A program made the translations under genes and the position numbers. A stretch of 64,000 bases of DNA from the NCBI RefSeq assembly GCF_003852715.1, contig NZ_RIAV01000003.1:186001-250000 (forward strand), read 5' to 3'. The notes below the pieces were generated by a model that was given only the letters and a program-made list of their open reading frames with translations, was not told the DNA's origin and did no database searches. The stretch comes from Ectobacillus antri (lineage in GTDB: Bacteria > Bacillota > Bacilli > Bacillales > Bacillaceae_G). Below are positions 8,976 to 17,022 of this stretch, in pieces. The first letter of the stretch is position 1. The number at the start of each line of letters is the position of its first letter.

Positions 8976-9455
8976 TCATGCAGAATATACAGAATGCAGC
9001 CTGTTTTGGATTTGTTGCAGACGTTGAGAGCAAAGGTTTGCCGTGACCTTAAAACGCTCTTTCATATCTTGTACAACATCTCCCTCAAGCCGGATATATT
9101 GTAACATGTGAGAAGGAATGGCAGCATACTTGGTAAAATGTACCGCATCCCATTCTTGTAAATCACGGAAGGGCCGAGGTATATCTCCTTGCGTTCCTTC
9201 ATGTCGTAGTATGTGACAAAGTTCATGAAAGAATTGTTCTCTTTGTTCTGCCATGGATAAAGTCGAATTGACAACAATGATACGAATAAAATCATTTGCA
9301 ATGCAGTGTGATTTAACAGGCTCATAAAGGACGATAATATTGCACCGATCTGCGATAGTTTCAATTTGTAGGTCATCTGGTGTATGTATGCCAATTCGTA
9401 TGTAAAAAGCAGAGACCCAATCCTCCAATAAAGTTGTATAAGAGTCCAGTGTCAT
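8976..9455 (-). CDS. ImmA/IrrE-type metallopeptidase
   Basis: This 159-residue protein has the zinc-peptidase motif HELCH at residues 77-81 and the flanking pattern of the ImmA/IrrE (PF06114) family. In ICEBs1 and several prophages ImmA cleaves the XRE repressor and so induces the element. The repressor gene lies just upstream in the same orientation, separated by a terminator. A LexA-type palindrome overlaps the promoter region of this gene. SOS-controlled synthesis of a repressor protease is therefore a good working model, but inferred. Confidence 0.88.
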   Translation of the reverse strand: MTLDSYTTLLEDWVSAFYIRIGIHTPDDLQIETIADRCNIIVLYEPVKSHCIANDFIRIIVVNSTLSMAEQREQFFHELCHILRHEGTQGDIPRPFRDLQEWDAVHFTKYAAIPSHMLQYIRLEGDVVQDMKERFKVTANLCSQRLQQIQNRLHSVYSA

Positions 9456-9481
9456 AAAATCACCCCATTAATATGTATAAA

Positions 9482-9495
9482 AGAACGTATGTTCT
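9482..9495. promoter_or_regulatory. LexA (DinR/SOS) box before immA-int
   Basis: AGAACGTATGTTCT is a perfect palindrome matching the Bacillus box CGAACNNNNGTTCG at every position except the outermost base on each side. It lies 27-40 bases upstream of the immA start. Confidence 0.7.
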
Positions 9496-9512
9496 TATTC
9501 TAGTATAAAAAG

Positions 9513-9535
9513 AAAAAGCCGTATAGGGGCTTTTT
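9513..9535 (-). terminator. Terminator downstream of the repressor gene
   Basis: AAAAAGCC/GGCTTTTT stem with T runs on both strands. It separates the repressor transcript from immA-int. Confidence 0.75.
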
Positions 9536-9592
9536 GAAAAAATTACTATGAAAGGATTATTAATCCTTAATAACATTTATTAATATTTTAAT

Positions 9593-9997
9593 TTAATTTT
9601 TTTTTTTTTTTTGACGTTCTAATGCTTTGTGCACAGTAAACTCAAAATGTCGCTTAATATCCTCAACATCTTCTGGACTTAAGTTTTTCCATTCTTCGAT
9701 ATTAAAAAAGCCCATTTGTGTAAAACCGAGCTGCTGGACGAATTTGGTGATTTCTGCGAGGGAGTCATAGGGTTGTTCAGAAGAGAGAGAAGATACATCA
9801 GTTCTTCCTAATAGATAATCCACAGAAACATCGTAAAAATCAGCAATGTTTTTAATTGTTTCGGGTTCTGGTTTTCTATCTCCTGATTCATACCTAGATA
9901 GCTGTACATTTGATATCCCTAGAGCATCTGCGACACGTTTTTGTGAATAATTATTGAGCTCTCTTAATTTCTTTATTCTTTGTGCTAACACATCCAT
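9593..9997 (-). CDS. XRE-family phage repressor (cI-like)
   Basis: This 134-residue protein has an N-terminal HTH_3 domain: LAQRIKKLRELNNYSQKRVADALGIS at residues 3-28 and the recognition helix region NVQLSRYESGDRKP. A C-terminal segment without a peptidase domain follows, ending in a lysine run. Lacking its own LexA-like autoprotease domain, it would need ImmA for inactivation. The start is ATG at 9997 with GAGAGGAGG; the longer frame to 10078 would run through the operators. The last codons come from a run of 16 T on the plus strand, so the exact C-terminus is sensitive to homopolymer errors. Confidence 0.9.
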   Translation of the reverse strand: MDVLAQRIKKLRELNNYSQKRVADALGISNVQLSRYESGDRKPEPETIKNIADFYDVSVDYLLGRTDVSSLSSEQPYDSLAEITKFVQQLGFTQMGFFNIEEWKNLSPEDVEDIKRHFEFTVHKALERQKKKKN

Positions 9998-10039
9998 AAT
10001 AATCCTCCTCTCACAGAATCTTTTTTTTGTAAAGTCTAT

Positions 10040-10150
10040 TTTACCACATTGGTAAAAGCTAAAAAATATTTTTACCAAAATGGATAAAATGATGTTGACT
10101 TTGCCAAAATGGTAATGTAAGATGAAATCATAAGTTACCGATTTGGCAAA
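10040..10150. promoter_or_regulatory. Four-site operator array of the lysogeny switch
   Basis: Inverted repeats of the form TTTRCC-N5-GGYAAA lie at 10040-10056 (perfect), 10071-10087, 10100-10116 and 10134-10150, between the divergent repressor and Cro-like genes. A fifth copy follows the Cro-like gene at 10383-10399. Centres are about 29-34 bases apart. These are the expected binding sites for the repressor and Cro-like protein. Confidence 0.8.
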
Positions 10151-10166
10151 GGTGGTGAATCATCGA

Positions 10167-10382
10167 ATGAGTAAAACAAAGAAGGTGGACTTAAATAAAA
10201 TTAGACTTTTGCGTAAGCAGAAGAAGTTATCACTTCAGGATATGTCTGATATTTTAGGTTATAAGACACCTAATGGTTATTATTATCTAGAGGTGGGAAG
10301 ATGTGTATTTCCGGCCGATAAATTAGCCAAAGTAGCTGACACACTAGATATTTGTATGAATGATCTTTTTTTTGAAGATTAA
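10167..10382 (+). CDS. Cro-like XRE regulator
   Basis: This is a 71-residue protein with one helix-turn-helix: LNKIRLLRKQKKLSLQDMSD then ILGYKTPNGYYYLEVGR, the standard HTH_3 pattern. The ATG at 10167 follows AAAGGTGGTG; a TTG at 10143 lies inside an operator and is less likely. It is divergent from the repressor and lies within the operator array, the position of a Cro protein. Confidence 0.82.
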   Translation: MSKTKKVDLNKIRLLRKQKKLSLQDMSDILGYKTPNGYYYLEVGRCVFPADKLAKVADTLDICMNDLFFED

Positions 10383-10399
10383 ATTGCCAATTCGGCAAA
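10383..10399. promoter_or_regulatory. Fifth operator copy
   Basis: ATTGCC-AATTC-GGCAAA matches the operators at 10040-10150 and overlaps the stop codon of the Cro-like gene, 37 bases before the next start. It could regulate the following gene. Confidence 0.65.
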
Positions 10400-10435
10400 T
10401 GTCTCTTAGTTTGTGCAAAGTGAGGTGAAAAAAAC

Positions 10436-10705
10436 ATGCTTAATATCCAAGTAGATGAACAAGAAGTAAAGCAATTGTATTTGGCCAAGCTTGAGGAAAA
10501 ACTCAAGCACATTGAAACTGACTTACTGTTCTGGGATACCAGTGAATTAAGACGTCGTACATGCCTAAGTTGGAATACCATTCAAAGAGAGTTTTTCTAC
10601 GACCCACGTTTTCCGAAACGTAAGGTTGGGGGGAAATGGTTGTTTCCAGCCGAAGCAACAAAAGCTTTCCTACTTACTTGGTTGAGTGAGCAGCCAACAT
10701 CATAA
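10436..10705 (+). CDS. DUF771-type phage DNA-binding protein
   Basis: This 89-residue protein has the DUF771 layout found in early regions of Firmicute phages: an N-terminal helix, then WDTSELRRRTCLSWNTIQREF, RFPKRKVGGKWLFPAE and a short C-terminus. The second half looks like an excisionase/MerR-type winged helix with a GGKWLFP wing. It follows the Cro-like gene and a fifth operator, so it is probably part of the early transcript. A role as excisionase or helix-turn-helix regulator is possible but not shown. Confidence 0.72.
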   Translation: MLNIQVDEQEVKQLYLAKLEEKLKHIETDLLFWDTSELRRRTCLSWNTIQREFFYDPRFPKRKVGGKWLFPAEATKAFLLTWLSEQPTS

Positions 10706-10717
10706 GGAGGTGAACTT

Positions 10718-10882
10718 GTGATAGAGAACACAACTAATTTATTGATATTCATGTTTTTGTTAGTAAGTAGTTTTAGCGGTTTAACACTTATCATGCAAGT
10801 AATTAAGTTGTTAATTGACGATCATGACCGATTAGAGCAAGAGAATCGGCGATTACGTCAATTAAGGAAGGACGGAAAATAA
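10718..10882 (+). CDS. Small membrane protein, 54 aa
   Basis: Read directly: GTG at 10718 after AAGGAGGTGAACTT, stop TAA at 10880. The product has one transmembrane helix (about residues 8-33, starting LLIFMFLLVSS) and then a charged amphipathic tail with heptad-like Leu/Arg spacing. The strong ribosome site and tight spacing argue that it is real. Function unknown. Confidence 0.7.
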   Translation: MIENTTNLLIFMFLLVSSFSGLTLIMQVIKLLIDDHDRLEQENRRLRQLRKDGK

Positions 10883-10974
10883 TCCTCCTTTCAAATTAAG
10901 GAGTTGCATTTTTACAACACCTTTAAAAAATAGAGTGTGAAAAATCGTGAACCGAAAGAAAGGGGAACCGGTGA

Positions 10975-11739
10975 ATGAAGGAATTGGTATTCGTTGATAA
11001 AGGAGAAGTCGTAACAGATAGCTTAACGGTTGCAGAAGTGTTTGAAAAGGAACATGCAAAAGTAATTCGCGCTATTGAAGATTTAGGATGTAGTACAGAT
11101 TTTAGAAAAGCCAATTTTGGCGTTTCAGAATACAGGGTAGCTGGTAACAACAAAACGTACAAAAAGTACTTAATTAAACGTGATGGCCTTGTGTTCTTGG
11201 TAATGGGATTCACTGGCGAGAAAGCAGCTCGATTTAAAGAAATGTATATTGAGGCCTTTAACCACATGGAAGAACGACTACGGCAACTTTCTACTCCTTC
11301 TTACATGCTAGAAGATCCCATTAAGAGAGCAGAGCGGTGGATTGAAGAACAGAAAGAAAAGCTGTCATTGAAGGCGAAGACGCTCATGCTTGAGCAACAG
11401 GTGAAAGAGAATGAGGAAAAGGTCACGTATTACGATACCATCCTCCAATCAAATAGTACGGTCAATATTACTCAGATCGCCAAGGATTACGGATTGGGTG
11501 GCCCGACACTTAATAAGATTTTGGAAGAAGAGAAAGTTCAGTACAAGTTGAACGGACAATGGTTGCTATACAGCAAGCATCAAGACAAAGGCTATACCAA
11601 ATCGAAAACGCATATTGATTCTACAGGTGAACCACGGATGCATACCAAATGGACACAAAAAGGCCGATTGTTTATTCATCAAGTGCTCGGGAAACGAAAT
11701 ATCATTCCTCTTATGGACCGTGAGGAGGAAAGTGCGTGA
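10975..11739 (+). CDS. Phage antirepressor, Rha N-terminal domain plus KilAC-type C-terminus
   Basis: This is a 254-residue two-domain protein. Residues 1-105 match the Rha regulatory domain (VTDSLTVAEVFEKEHAKVIRAIEDL, YLIKRDGLVFLVMGFTGEKA). A coiled linker spans about 115-150. The C-terminus carries the ANT/KilAC domain seen in P1-type antirepressors (VNITQIAKDYGLGGPTLNKIL, QWLLYSKH). Proteins of this build counter the repressor or modulate early transcription. It overlaps the next gene by four bases. Confidence 0.85.
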   Translation: MKELVFVDKGEVVTDSLTVAEVFEKEHAKVIRAIEDLGCSTDFRKANFGVSEYRVAGNNKTYKKYLIKRDGLVFLVMGFTGEKAARFKEMYIEAFNHMEERLRQLSTPSYMLEDPIKRAERWIEEQKEKLSLKAKTLMLEQQVKENEEKVTYYDTILQSNSTVNITQIAKDYGLGGPTLNKILEEEKVQYKLNGQWLLYSKHQDKGYTKSKTHIDSTGEPRMHTKWTQKGRLFIHQVLGKRNIIPLMDREEESA

Positions 11740-12104
11740 TTAGCACAATCAAACGTTATACGCTCAGTCAGCAAGTAGCGTCTACTGACCTTGAGCGCGC
11801 ACTATCACTACAAAGCTATATCGCACATTGCAACAACTGGTTGCTGAACACGATGAATTTAGCCGACCCACAGGAAGCCGACGAACAGTTTAGGTTTTGG
11901 AAAATGGAGCAGCTAAGGGCTGAGATTGAATTGTTTGAGCTAAAAGAAAAGTTTGTTCAGAAACAAGCTGAGCAACAAAAGGTATCAGCTTTGCTAAAAG
12001 ACCTAAAGAACAGGGGATTACATAGCGTAGCACATGTCATTGGAGAAGCACAGATGCGTGGTGAGCAAGAATACTTGCAACTTATAGCACTTGAAGGGAG
12101 GTGA
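11736..12104 (+). CDS. Phage protein of unknown function, coiled coil
   Basis: This 122-residue protein begins at a GTG overlapping the antirepressor stop, behind GAGGAGG. It is largely helical; residues 50-95 are rich in Glu, Lys and Gln with heptad spacing. No enzyme motif is visible. It is in the early operon and coupled to the antirepressor. Confidence 0.6.
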   Translation: MISTIKRYTLSQQVASTDLERALSLQSYIAHCNNWLLNTMNLADPQEADEQFRFWKMEQLRAEIELFELKEKFVQKQAEQQKVSALLKDLKNRGLHSVAHVIGEAQMRGEQEYLQLIALEGR

Positions 12105-12109
12105 GGAAC

Positions 12110-12301
12110 TTGATTGAGAACGGCATGACACTTCATAACGAGCATGACAGCTGTAAGAAAGACTTCGATGATTACTGCACAATCTGCGATGGTGAGATTT
12201 ATCACGGCATGAAGTATTACCAGATGGGGACTATCTTGATTTGCGAAGAATGCACACATCGGGTTTTAGAAATTGCCCTTGTGAGAGTGGCAGGAGAATA
12301 A
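12110..12301 (+). CDS. Small zinc-ribbon phage protein
   Basis: This product of about 63 residues starts at a TTG placed behind GGGAGGTGAGG; a GTG at 12101 is too close to the same site. It has two CxxC pairs (CTICDGE and CEECT) about 20 residues apart, the mark of a zinc ribbon. The gene overlaps no neighbour and sits between a coiled-coil protein and the recombination exonuclease. Role unknown. Confidence 0.6.
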   Translation: MIENGMTLHNEHDSCKKDFDDYCTICDGEIYHGMKYYQMGTILICEECTHRVLEIALVRVAGE

Positions 12302-12375
12302 AAAAGAACCCATTGGGGTGGGTTCTAGTGAAAAAGGTTTCGGAATTAGTTTACCACAGAAAGGGAGGAAAAACC

Positions 12376-13311
12376 ATGCAAGCAAAAGTTTTGGTAAACA
12401 CGCTTAATATGGATCGTGAAACGTGGTTAGCAATGCGGTCCAAAGGGATTGGGGGCTCAGATGTAGCTGCTCTTGCAGGATTAAGTAAATGGAAATCACC
12501 AGTACAAGTGTATCTTGAAAAAACAGGCTTGTTACAAAAAGAAGATGTACAAAGTGATGCTGCGTATTTTGGCAACATCTTGGAAGACATAGTGGCGAAA
12601 GAATTTAGTTTACGTACTGGTTTAAAAGTTCAGCGTCGAAATGCCATTCTGCAACACCCTGAGTATCCTTGGATGCTCGCTAACGTGGACAGGCTCATTG
12701 TAGGGGAAAGAGTTGGTCTCGAGTGCAAAACCACCTCTGAATACAACAAGAAGGAATGGGAGGGCGATGAAATCCCTGCAGCTTATCTTTTGCAGTGTCA
12801 GCACTATATGGCGGTGACTGGTTATGAAGCATGGTGGATTGCAGTCCTGATTGGTGGCAACAAGTTCGTGTACAAAAAAGTAGAGCGTGATGAGGACATC
12901 ATCCATTACATCACCACTATTGAAAAAGATTTTTGGTTGGAGCACGTGGAGAAGCAAGAACCGCCTATGTTTGATGGTACAGAAGCATCAGGTGAATTGC
13001 TTAAGCAAATGTATCCGGATGCCTTAAAAGATAGCTTTGTAAGTCTTGGTCAACAAGCTGAGTTGTTGATTGAAGCTCGGAACCAGGTGGAAGCAGAACT
13101 CAAAGCTTTAGAAAAACAAAAAGCGGAGTATGAGAACAAACTGAAAGCGATGCTTGGTGAAAATGAAGCTGGTGGCACTGAGAAGTACACCATCACATGG
13201 AAGTCCGTTACATCTAAGCGTATCGACAGTAAGAAGCTTCAACAAGAAATGCCAGAAATCTATGCGAAGTACGCGAAGGAAAGTTCTTCTCGCCGCTTCG
13301 CAATTAAATAA
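12376..13311 (+). CDS. YqaJ-type viral recombinase (lambda exonuclease fold)
   Basis: This 311-residue nuclease matches the YqaJ family: RSKGIGGSDVAALAGLSKWKSP near the N-terminus, FGNILEDIVAKEF (catalytic Glu), MLANVDRLI (Asp) and GLECKTTSEYN (Glu-x-Lys), the PD-(D/E)xK set. It would degrade one strand of double-strand ends and feed RecT, 250 bases downstream. The C-terminal 75 residues form a coiled coil. The start is ATG at 12376 with GGGAGG; the longer frame from 12241 overlaps the zinc-ribbon gene. Confidence 0.88.
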   Translation: MQAKVLVNTLNMDRETWLAMRSKGIGGSDVAALAGLSKWKSPVQVYLEKTGLLQKEDVQSDAAYFGNILEDIVAKEFSLRTGLKVQRRNAILQHPEYPWMLANVDRLIVGERVGLECKTTSEYNKKEWEGDEIPAAYLLQCQHYMAVTGYEAWWIAVLIGGNKFVYKKVERDEDIIHYITTIEKDFWLEHVEKQEPPMFDGTEASGELLKQMYPDALKDSFVSLGQQAELLIEARNQVEAELKALEKQKAEYENKLKAMLGENEAGGTEKYTITWKSVTSKRIDSKKLQQEMPEIYAKYAKESSSRRFAIK

Positions 13312-13327
13312 TAGGGGGATTAATGAT

Positions 13328-13573
13328 ATGCAAATTATCGTACAAGAGCCAGTCTTCAATCGCCAGCTCAAAGGTAAGGCAGTTCGTGTCGTTGGCTTTG
13401 ATGTTGATGGAGATAAGTGGAACAATTTGTTTCTCGTAAAAGACGTGAATGGCGAAATGATTTACCTAGTCGCCTTTACAGGGAAAGTTGTTTCTTTCCA
13501 TATTGAGGATTTTGAAAGCGAAGTCGGTTTGAAAATGACAGTGATTGAGGAGGAATTAACCAATGGCAACTAA
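13328..13573 (+). CDS. Phage protein between exonuclease and annealase
   Basis: This 81-residue protein with an ATG at 13328 overlaps the recT start by 11 bases. Its sequence is beta-rich (MQIIVQEPVFNRQLKGKAV...) without cysteines or a P-loop. Its place between the exonuclease and RecT suggests an accessory role in recombination, which is inference from position only. Confidence 0.65.
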   Translation: MQIIVQEPVFNRQLKGKAVRVVGFDVDGDKWNNLFLVKDVNGEMIYLVAFTGKVVSFHIEDFESEVGLKMTVIEEELTNGN

Positions 13574-14396
13574 CGACAAGTTGAAGAACCAATTAGCAAG
13601 CCGCACAAGTAATAAACCAGCACCAGTAGCAGACACCATTGAGGCGTATATGAAGAAGATGGCACCGCGTTTCGCAGAAGTTCTACCAAAGCACATGGAT
13701 ATGGAACGCATGAGTCGTATCGCGCTAACAACCATTCGTACAAACCCAAAGCTTCTTGAAGCGACGGTACCGTCTTTGATGGGAGCAGTTATGCAAGCAG
13801 TGCAATTAGGGTTAGAGCCAGGTCTGCTAGGTCATTGCTACTTGTTACCATTCAAAAACAATAAAGCAGGCACAACAGATGTACAGTTCATCATTGGCTA
13901 TAAAGGGATGATTGACCTTGCACGTCGATCTGGTCACATCCAAAGTATTTATGCTCATGCTGTTTATCAAAATGATGATTTTGAATATGAATTGGGACTA
14001 CACCCACAACTAACACATAAGCCGTCCTTCGGAGAACGAGGTGAATTTATTGGAGCCTATGCTGTTGCTCATTTCAAGGACGGTGGTTACCAAATGGAAT
14101 TCATGCCAAAGTCGGAGATTGAAAAGCGTCGTGGTCGCTCTAAGTCAAAAGATTTTGGACCATGGAAGACAGATTATGAAGAGATGGCTAAGAAAACTGT
14201 TGTACGCGCCATGTTTAAATACTTACCGATTTCTATCGAAGTACAAGCGCAAGCACAGCAAGATGAGGTTGTTCGCAAAGATATCACAGCAGATCCGGAG
14301 TACATTGAGGCAGATGCAGTCGAGATTAATATGGGAAACGTGATTGAAACGGAGCCTGAAGAATCAAATGGAGATATTCCTGAATCGCTAGTGTAA
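13563..14396 (+). CDS. recT: RecT-family single-strand annealing protein
   Basis: This 277-residue RecT protein shows the family core: LPKHMDMERMSRIALTTIR, QAVQLGLEPGLLGHCYLLPF, FIIGYKGMIDLARRSG and the GPWKTDYEEMAKKTVVRAMFKYLP segment. The C-terminus is acidic. It anneals complementary single strands made by the YqaJ-type exonuclease upstream. The start lies inside the end of the preceding gene with GGAGGAA ahead of it. Confidence 0.93.
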   Translation: MATNDKLKNQLASRTSNKPAPVADTIEAYMKKMAPRFAEVLPKHMDMERMSRIALTTIRTNPKLLEATVPSLMGAVMQAVQLGLEPGLLGHCYLLPFKNNKAGTTDVQFIIGYKGMIDLARRSGHIQSIYAHAVYQNDDFEYELGLHPQLTHKPSFGERGEFIGAYAVAHFKDGGYQMEFMPKSEIEKRRGRSKSKDFGPWKTDYEEMAKKTVVRAMFKYLPISIEVQAQAQQDEVVRKDITADPEYIEADAVEINMGNVIETEPEESNGDIPESLV

Positions 14397-14405
14397 ATAA
14401 AAAGA

Positions 14406-14427
14406 CTCCTCCCGGCCCAGGGAGGAG
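14406..14427. terminator. Strong hairpin after recT
   Basis: CTCCTCCC pairs with GGGAGGAG around a six-base loop. There is no T tract on the plus strand, but A-rich sequence precedes it, so it could stop leftward transcription or stabilise the recT message end. Confidence 0.5.
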
Positions 14428-14495
14428 CACTTAAAAAATATTAGATAGTACAGGTTATGCCAAGTATAAACATTTTATACAAGGAGGTTGCAACA

Positions 14496-15320
14496 TTGGC
14501 AGAAATTAAGTGGATTAAGCTCTCCTTAGGAATGTTTGACGATGAAAAGATTCGCTTAATCGAAAGCATGCCTGAGGCAGACACAATGTTAATCATCTGG
14601 ATTAAGCTACTCACATTAGCTGGCAAGAAGAATGCACAAGGATACATTTTCTTAAGTGAAAACCTTCCGTATTCGGATGAAATGTTGGCTACGTTATTTA
14701 ATCGTCCGTTAAACACGATTCGATTAGCATTAAGTACCTTTCAGAATTTCGGCATGATTGAGGTAGATGATGCACAATTCATCTCCATTACTAATTGGGA
14801 GAAGCATCAAAGTCTTGATAAGTATGAGCACAAGAAAGAGCAAACACGCCAAAGAGTAGCTGCACATCGTGCTAGAAAGAAAGCTTTAGAATCATCAGGA
14901 ACAAATGTAAAAACAAGTAACGTTACAGTAACGTTACGTAACGCTATAGAGGAAGAGGAAGAAGAAGATAAAGATATATGTAGTAGTAGCAGTAGTAGTG
15001 AAAATGCATTCGCATTTTATCAACAAAACTTTGGTGTCTTAAGTCCTTATATGTCAGAGCAAGTAGGACATTGGGTAGATGATATGGGACAAGAGCTTGT
15101 TATTGCAGCCATGAAACGTGCACTAGAAAACCAAAAGAAATGGGCTTATGCAGATAGCATATTGAAGTCATGGTTTTCTGATAACATCCGAACGTTGGAC
15201 GCTGTGATTGCTCGGGAAGAAGAGTTTAAGCGCAGTAAGCAGCCAAAGAGTAAAAGCTCTCGTGGTTCAGCGATAGATAAAATTGATGAGATTGCAAGGC
15301 GAAAGGGGCTGTTGAAATGA
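14496..15320 (+). CDS. Phage replisome organizer / DnaD-like protein
   Basis: This 274-residue protein has the phage replisome-organizer N-terminal winged helix (EIKWIKLSLGMFDDEKI, SLDKYEHKKEQTRQRVAAHRARKK). A Ser/Glu/Asp-rich linker, partly a run of AGT codons, precedes a DnaB_2/DnaD-type C-terminal domain (FYQQNFGVLSPYMSEQV, YADSILKSW). Proteins of this layout bind the phage origin and recruit the helicase loader. The start is TTG at 14496 behind AAGGAGG. The linker is where the origin is often embedded: direct repeats of AACGTTAC occur there at 14918-14940. Confidence 0.85.
   Translation: MAEIKWIKLSLGMFDDEKIRLIESMPEADTMLIIWIKLLTLAGKKNAQGYIFLSENLPYSDEMLATLFNRPLNTIRLALSTFQNFGMIEVDDAQFISITNWEKHQSLDKYEHKKEQTRQRVAAHRARKKALESSGTNVKTSNVTVTLRNAIEEEEEEDKDICSSSSSSENAFAFYQQNFGVLSPYMSEQVGHWVDDMGQELVIAAMKRALENQKKWAYADSILKSWFSDNIRTLDAVIAREEEFKRSKQPKSKSSRGSAIDKIDEIARRKGLLK
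14918..14943. repeat. Tandem GTAACGTTAC-like repeats inside the replication gene
   Basis: The sequence TAACGTTACAGTAACGTTACGTAACG contains overlapping copies of the palindrome GTAACGTTAC. Replication origins of temperate phages often lie as iterons in the replisome-organizer gene, so this is a candidate origin, though short. Confidence 0.4.
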
Positions 15321-15598
15321 ACGCACAACAGGTAATGAGCATTTTAAAGTACATTGGCGCCGCTTATCCAAACTTTGAGGTAACAGAAGACAGCATGGAT
15401 GTATGGATGGAGATGTTACAAGACAGTTCATTTGAAGGCTCTCTATCCAGAGTGAAGGAGCATATCCGGCAGCATCGCTTCCCTCCAAGTATTGCAGAGG
15501 TCATCGTGAAAGAAGGCAGAAACAACGAGGTGTTCGATAAGTTCCGGAAGTGGAAGGAGGAGGCACATCGTGAACGAGAACATGGTTCCAGTCATTGA
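15317..15598 (+). CDS. Replicative helicase loader/inhibitor-like protein
   Basis: This 93-residue protein overlaps the organizer gene by four bases. It fits the small N-terminal domain of SPP1 gp39-type loaders (G40P loader/inhibitor): MSILKYIGAAYPNFEVTEDSMDVW, then RVKEHIRQHRFPPSIAEV. It would deliver the DnaB-type helicase encoded next, whose start it overlaps by 29 bases. Assignment is by pattern and neighbours. Confidence 0.75.
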   Translation: MNAQQVMSILKYIGAAYPNFEVTEDSMDVWMEMLQDSSFEGSLSRVKEHIRQHRFPPSIAEVIVKEGRNNEVFDKFRKWKEEAHREREHGSSH

Positions 15599-16880
15599 TA
15601 TAAGCGCTGAACAGTCCTTGCTAGGGTGTCTCTTGATTGAAGGGGAATTAATACAGGATATAACGTTGCATCCTCATCAATTACAAAACAGGAAGAACCA
15701 AATCTTGTTTAAAGCCATGCGCTCCATTCAAGCAGCTGGGGAAGCGATTGATATTGTCACTGTGGTAGATAAGCTCGGTAGTGTACTTGAATCCATCGGC
15801 GGGATTTCTTACCTAACAGATTTGGCAAACGGCGTACCAAGTACATTAAACCTGCTGCACTATCAGCGTATTGTCTATGAACAGTACCGTATCCGTGAAG
15901 CACGCAAGTTGGCCGGAGAACTGTTAGAAGAAACGAACGAAGAAAAAATTTCGGAAGCATATAACAAGCTGGGAGAGCTTCAAGAAACTGGCGTTGTTAA
16001 AGCGCAGAGTAAACGTGATGTACTACTGAAGGTGATGGAAGATATTAACCGCCCGAAAGGTAATGGCAAGGTAGTCGGGATTGATACAGGGTTAGCCGAG
16101 CTCAATATGATGACTGGTGGTCTAAAGGGTGGTCAACTCATCATTGTAGCGGGCCGGCCGGCAATGGGTAAGACGGCATTTGCTTTGAATTTAGCATTGA
16201 ATGGCTGTGAAGCTGGTGCATCGGCTAGTATCTTTTCTCTTGAAATGGATGAAGAAGATCTGGATAAACGTTTAATTAGTAGCGTTGCAAATATTGACGG
16301 CAGCAAGTGGCAAAATCCCGCTGAGTACTTTTCACCAAGCGATATACAAAAGGCTTCTATGGCTGTAGCGAAATTGGACGAGATGCCATATGAGATATTT
16401 GATGATTCTAGACAAACGTTGGCTGACATACGAGCCAGCATTCGTAAATGCATGCGGCAATATCCTGGCAGGCCACACGTTGCCGTCATTGACTACCTGC
16501 AGCTCATCACGATGCCAGGTAAGTTTGACCGACACGACCTTAAGATTGCAGCTATCACAAGGGAACTGAAAGTGATGGCACGCTCCATGAAGATCCCTAT
16601 CATCCTTTTATCGCAGCTTTCTCGTGGCGTGGAACAACGACAAGACAAACGACCGATGATGAGTGACCTACGTGATTCAGGCTCTATCGAGCAAGATGCG
16701 GACCTCGTGATCTTTTTGTACCGCGAAGAGTACTACAAGAAAGACAGCGCGAAGAAGAACGTAGCAGAAGCCATTATTGCGAAGCAAAGAAATGGTCCAG
16801 TAGGAAATGTGGAGATGGCATTTCTGAAGGAATACGGTAAGTTCTTAAACCTGGCTAAGCAGGAGGCTATTCGAATCTGA
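15570..16880 (+). CDS. Replicative DNA helicase, DnaB family
   Basis: This 436-residue DnaB-type helicase has the N-terminal DnaB domain (SAEQSLLGCLLIEGELI), then the RecA-like motor with Walker A GRPAMGKT at 195-202, Walker B PHVAVIDYLQLI, and the DnaB motif LLSQLSRGVEQR with DLRDSGSIEQDAD. It unwinds DNA ahead of the phage fork. The start is GTG at 15570 behind GGAGGAGG. Having its own organizer, loader and helicase, the phage depends on the host mainly for polymerase and primase. Confidence 0.95.
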   Translation: MNENMVPVIDISAEQSLLGCLLIEGELIQDITLHPHQLQNRKNQILFKAMRSIQAAGEAIDIVTVVDKLGSVLESIGGISYLTDLANGVPSTLNLLHYQRIVYEQYRIREARKLAGELLEETNEEKISEAYNKLGELQETGVVKAQSKRDVLLKVMEDINRPKGNGKVVGIDTGLAELNMMTGGLKGGQLIIVAGRPAMGKTAFALNLALNGCEAGASASIFSLEMDEEDLDKRLISSVANIDGSKWQNPAEYFSPSDIQKASMAVAKLDEMPYEIFDDSRQTLADIRASIRKCMRQYPGRPHVAVIDYLQLITMPGKFDRHDLKIAAITRELKVMARSMKIPIILLSQLSRGVEQRQDKRPMMSDLRDSGSIEQDADLVIFLYREEYYKKDSAKKNVAEAIIAKQRNGPVGNVEMAFLKEYGKFLNLAKQEAIRI

Positions 16881-16905
16881 TTTATTACAAAGGGAGGGGA
16901 CCCGG

Positions 16906-17022
16906 ATGAATAAACGGAAGCAAAGAAAACGTCTGAAGCGTGCAATAAAACTTCGCCAGAAAGCAGGTTTAAAACATGATTGGCGCAACATGTTGATTCG
17001 CTTAGGTTGGATTCAGCCGTGA
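16906..17022 (+). CDS. Very small basic protein, 38 aa
   Basis: Read directly: ATG at 16906 behind GGGAGGGG, TGA at 17020. The peptide is strongly basic in its first half (MNKRKQRKRLKRA) and then predicted helical with Trp residues. The stop overlaps the GTG of the next gene. Such basic peptides can bind nucleic acid; function unknown. Confidence 0.6.
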   Translation: MNKRKQRKRLKRAIKLRQKAGLKHDWRNMLIRLGWIQP

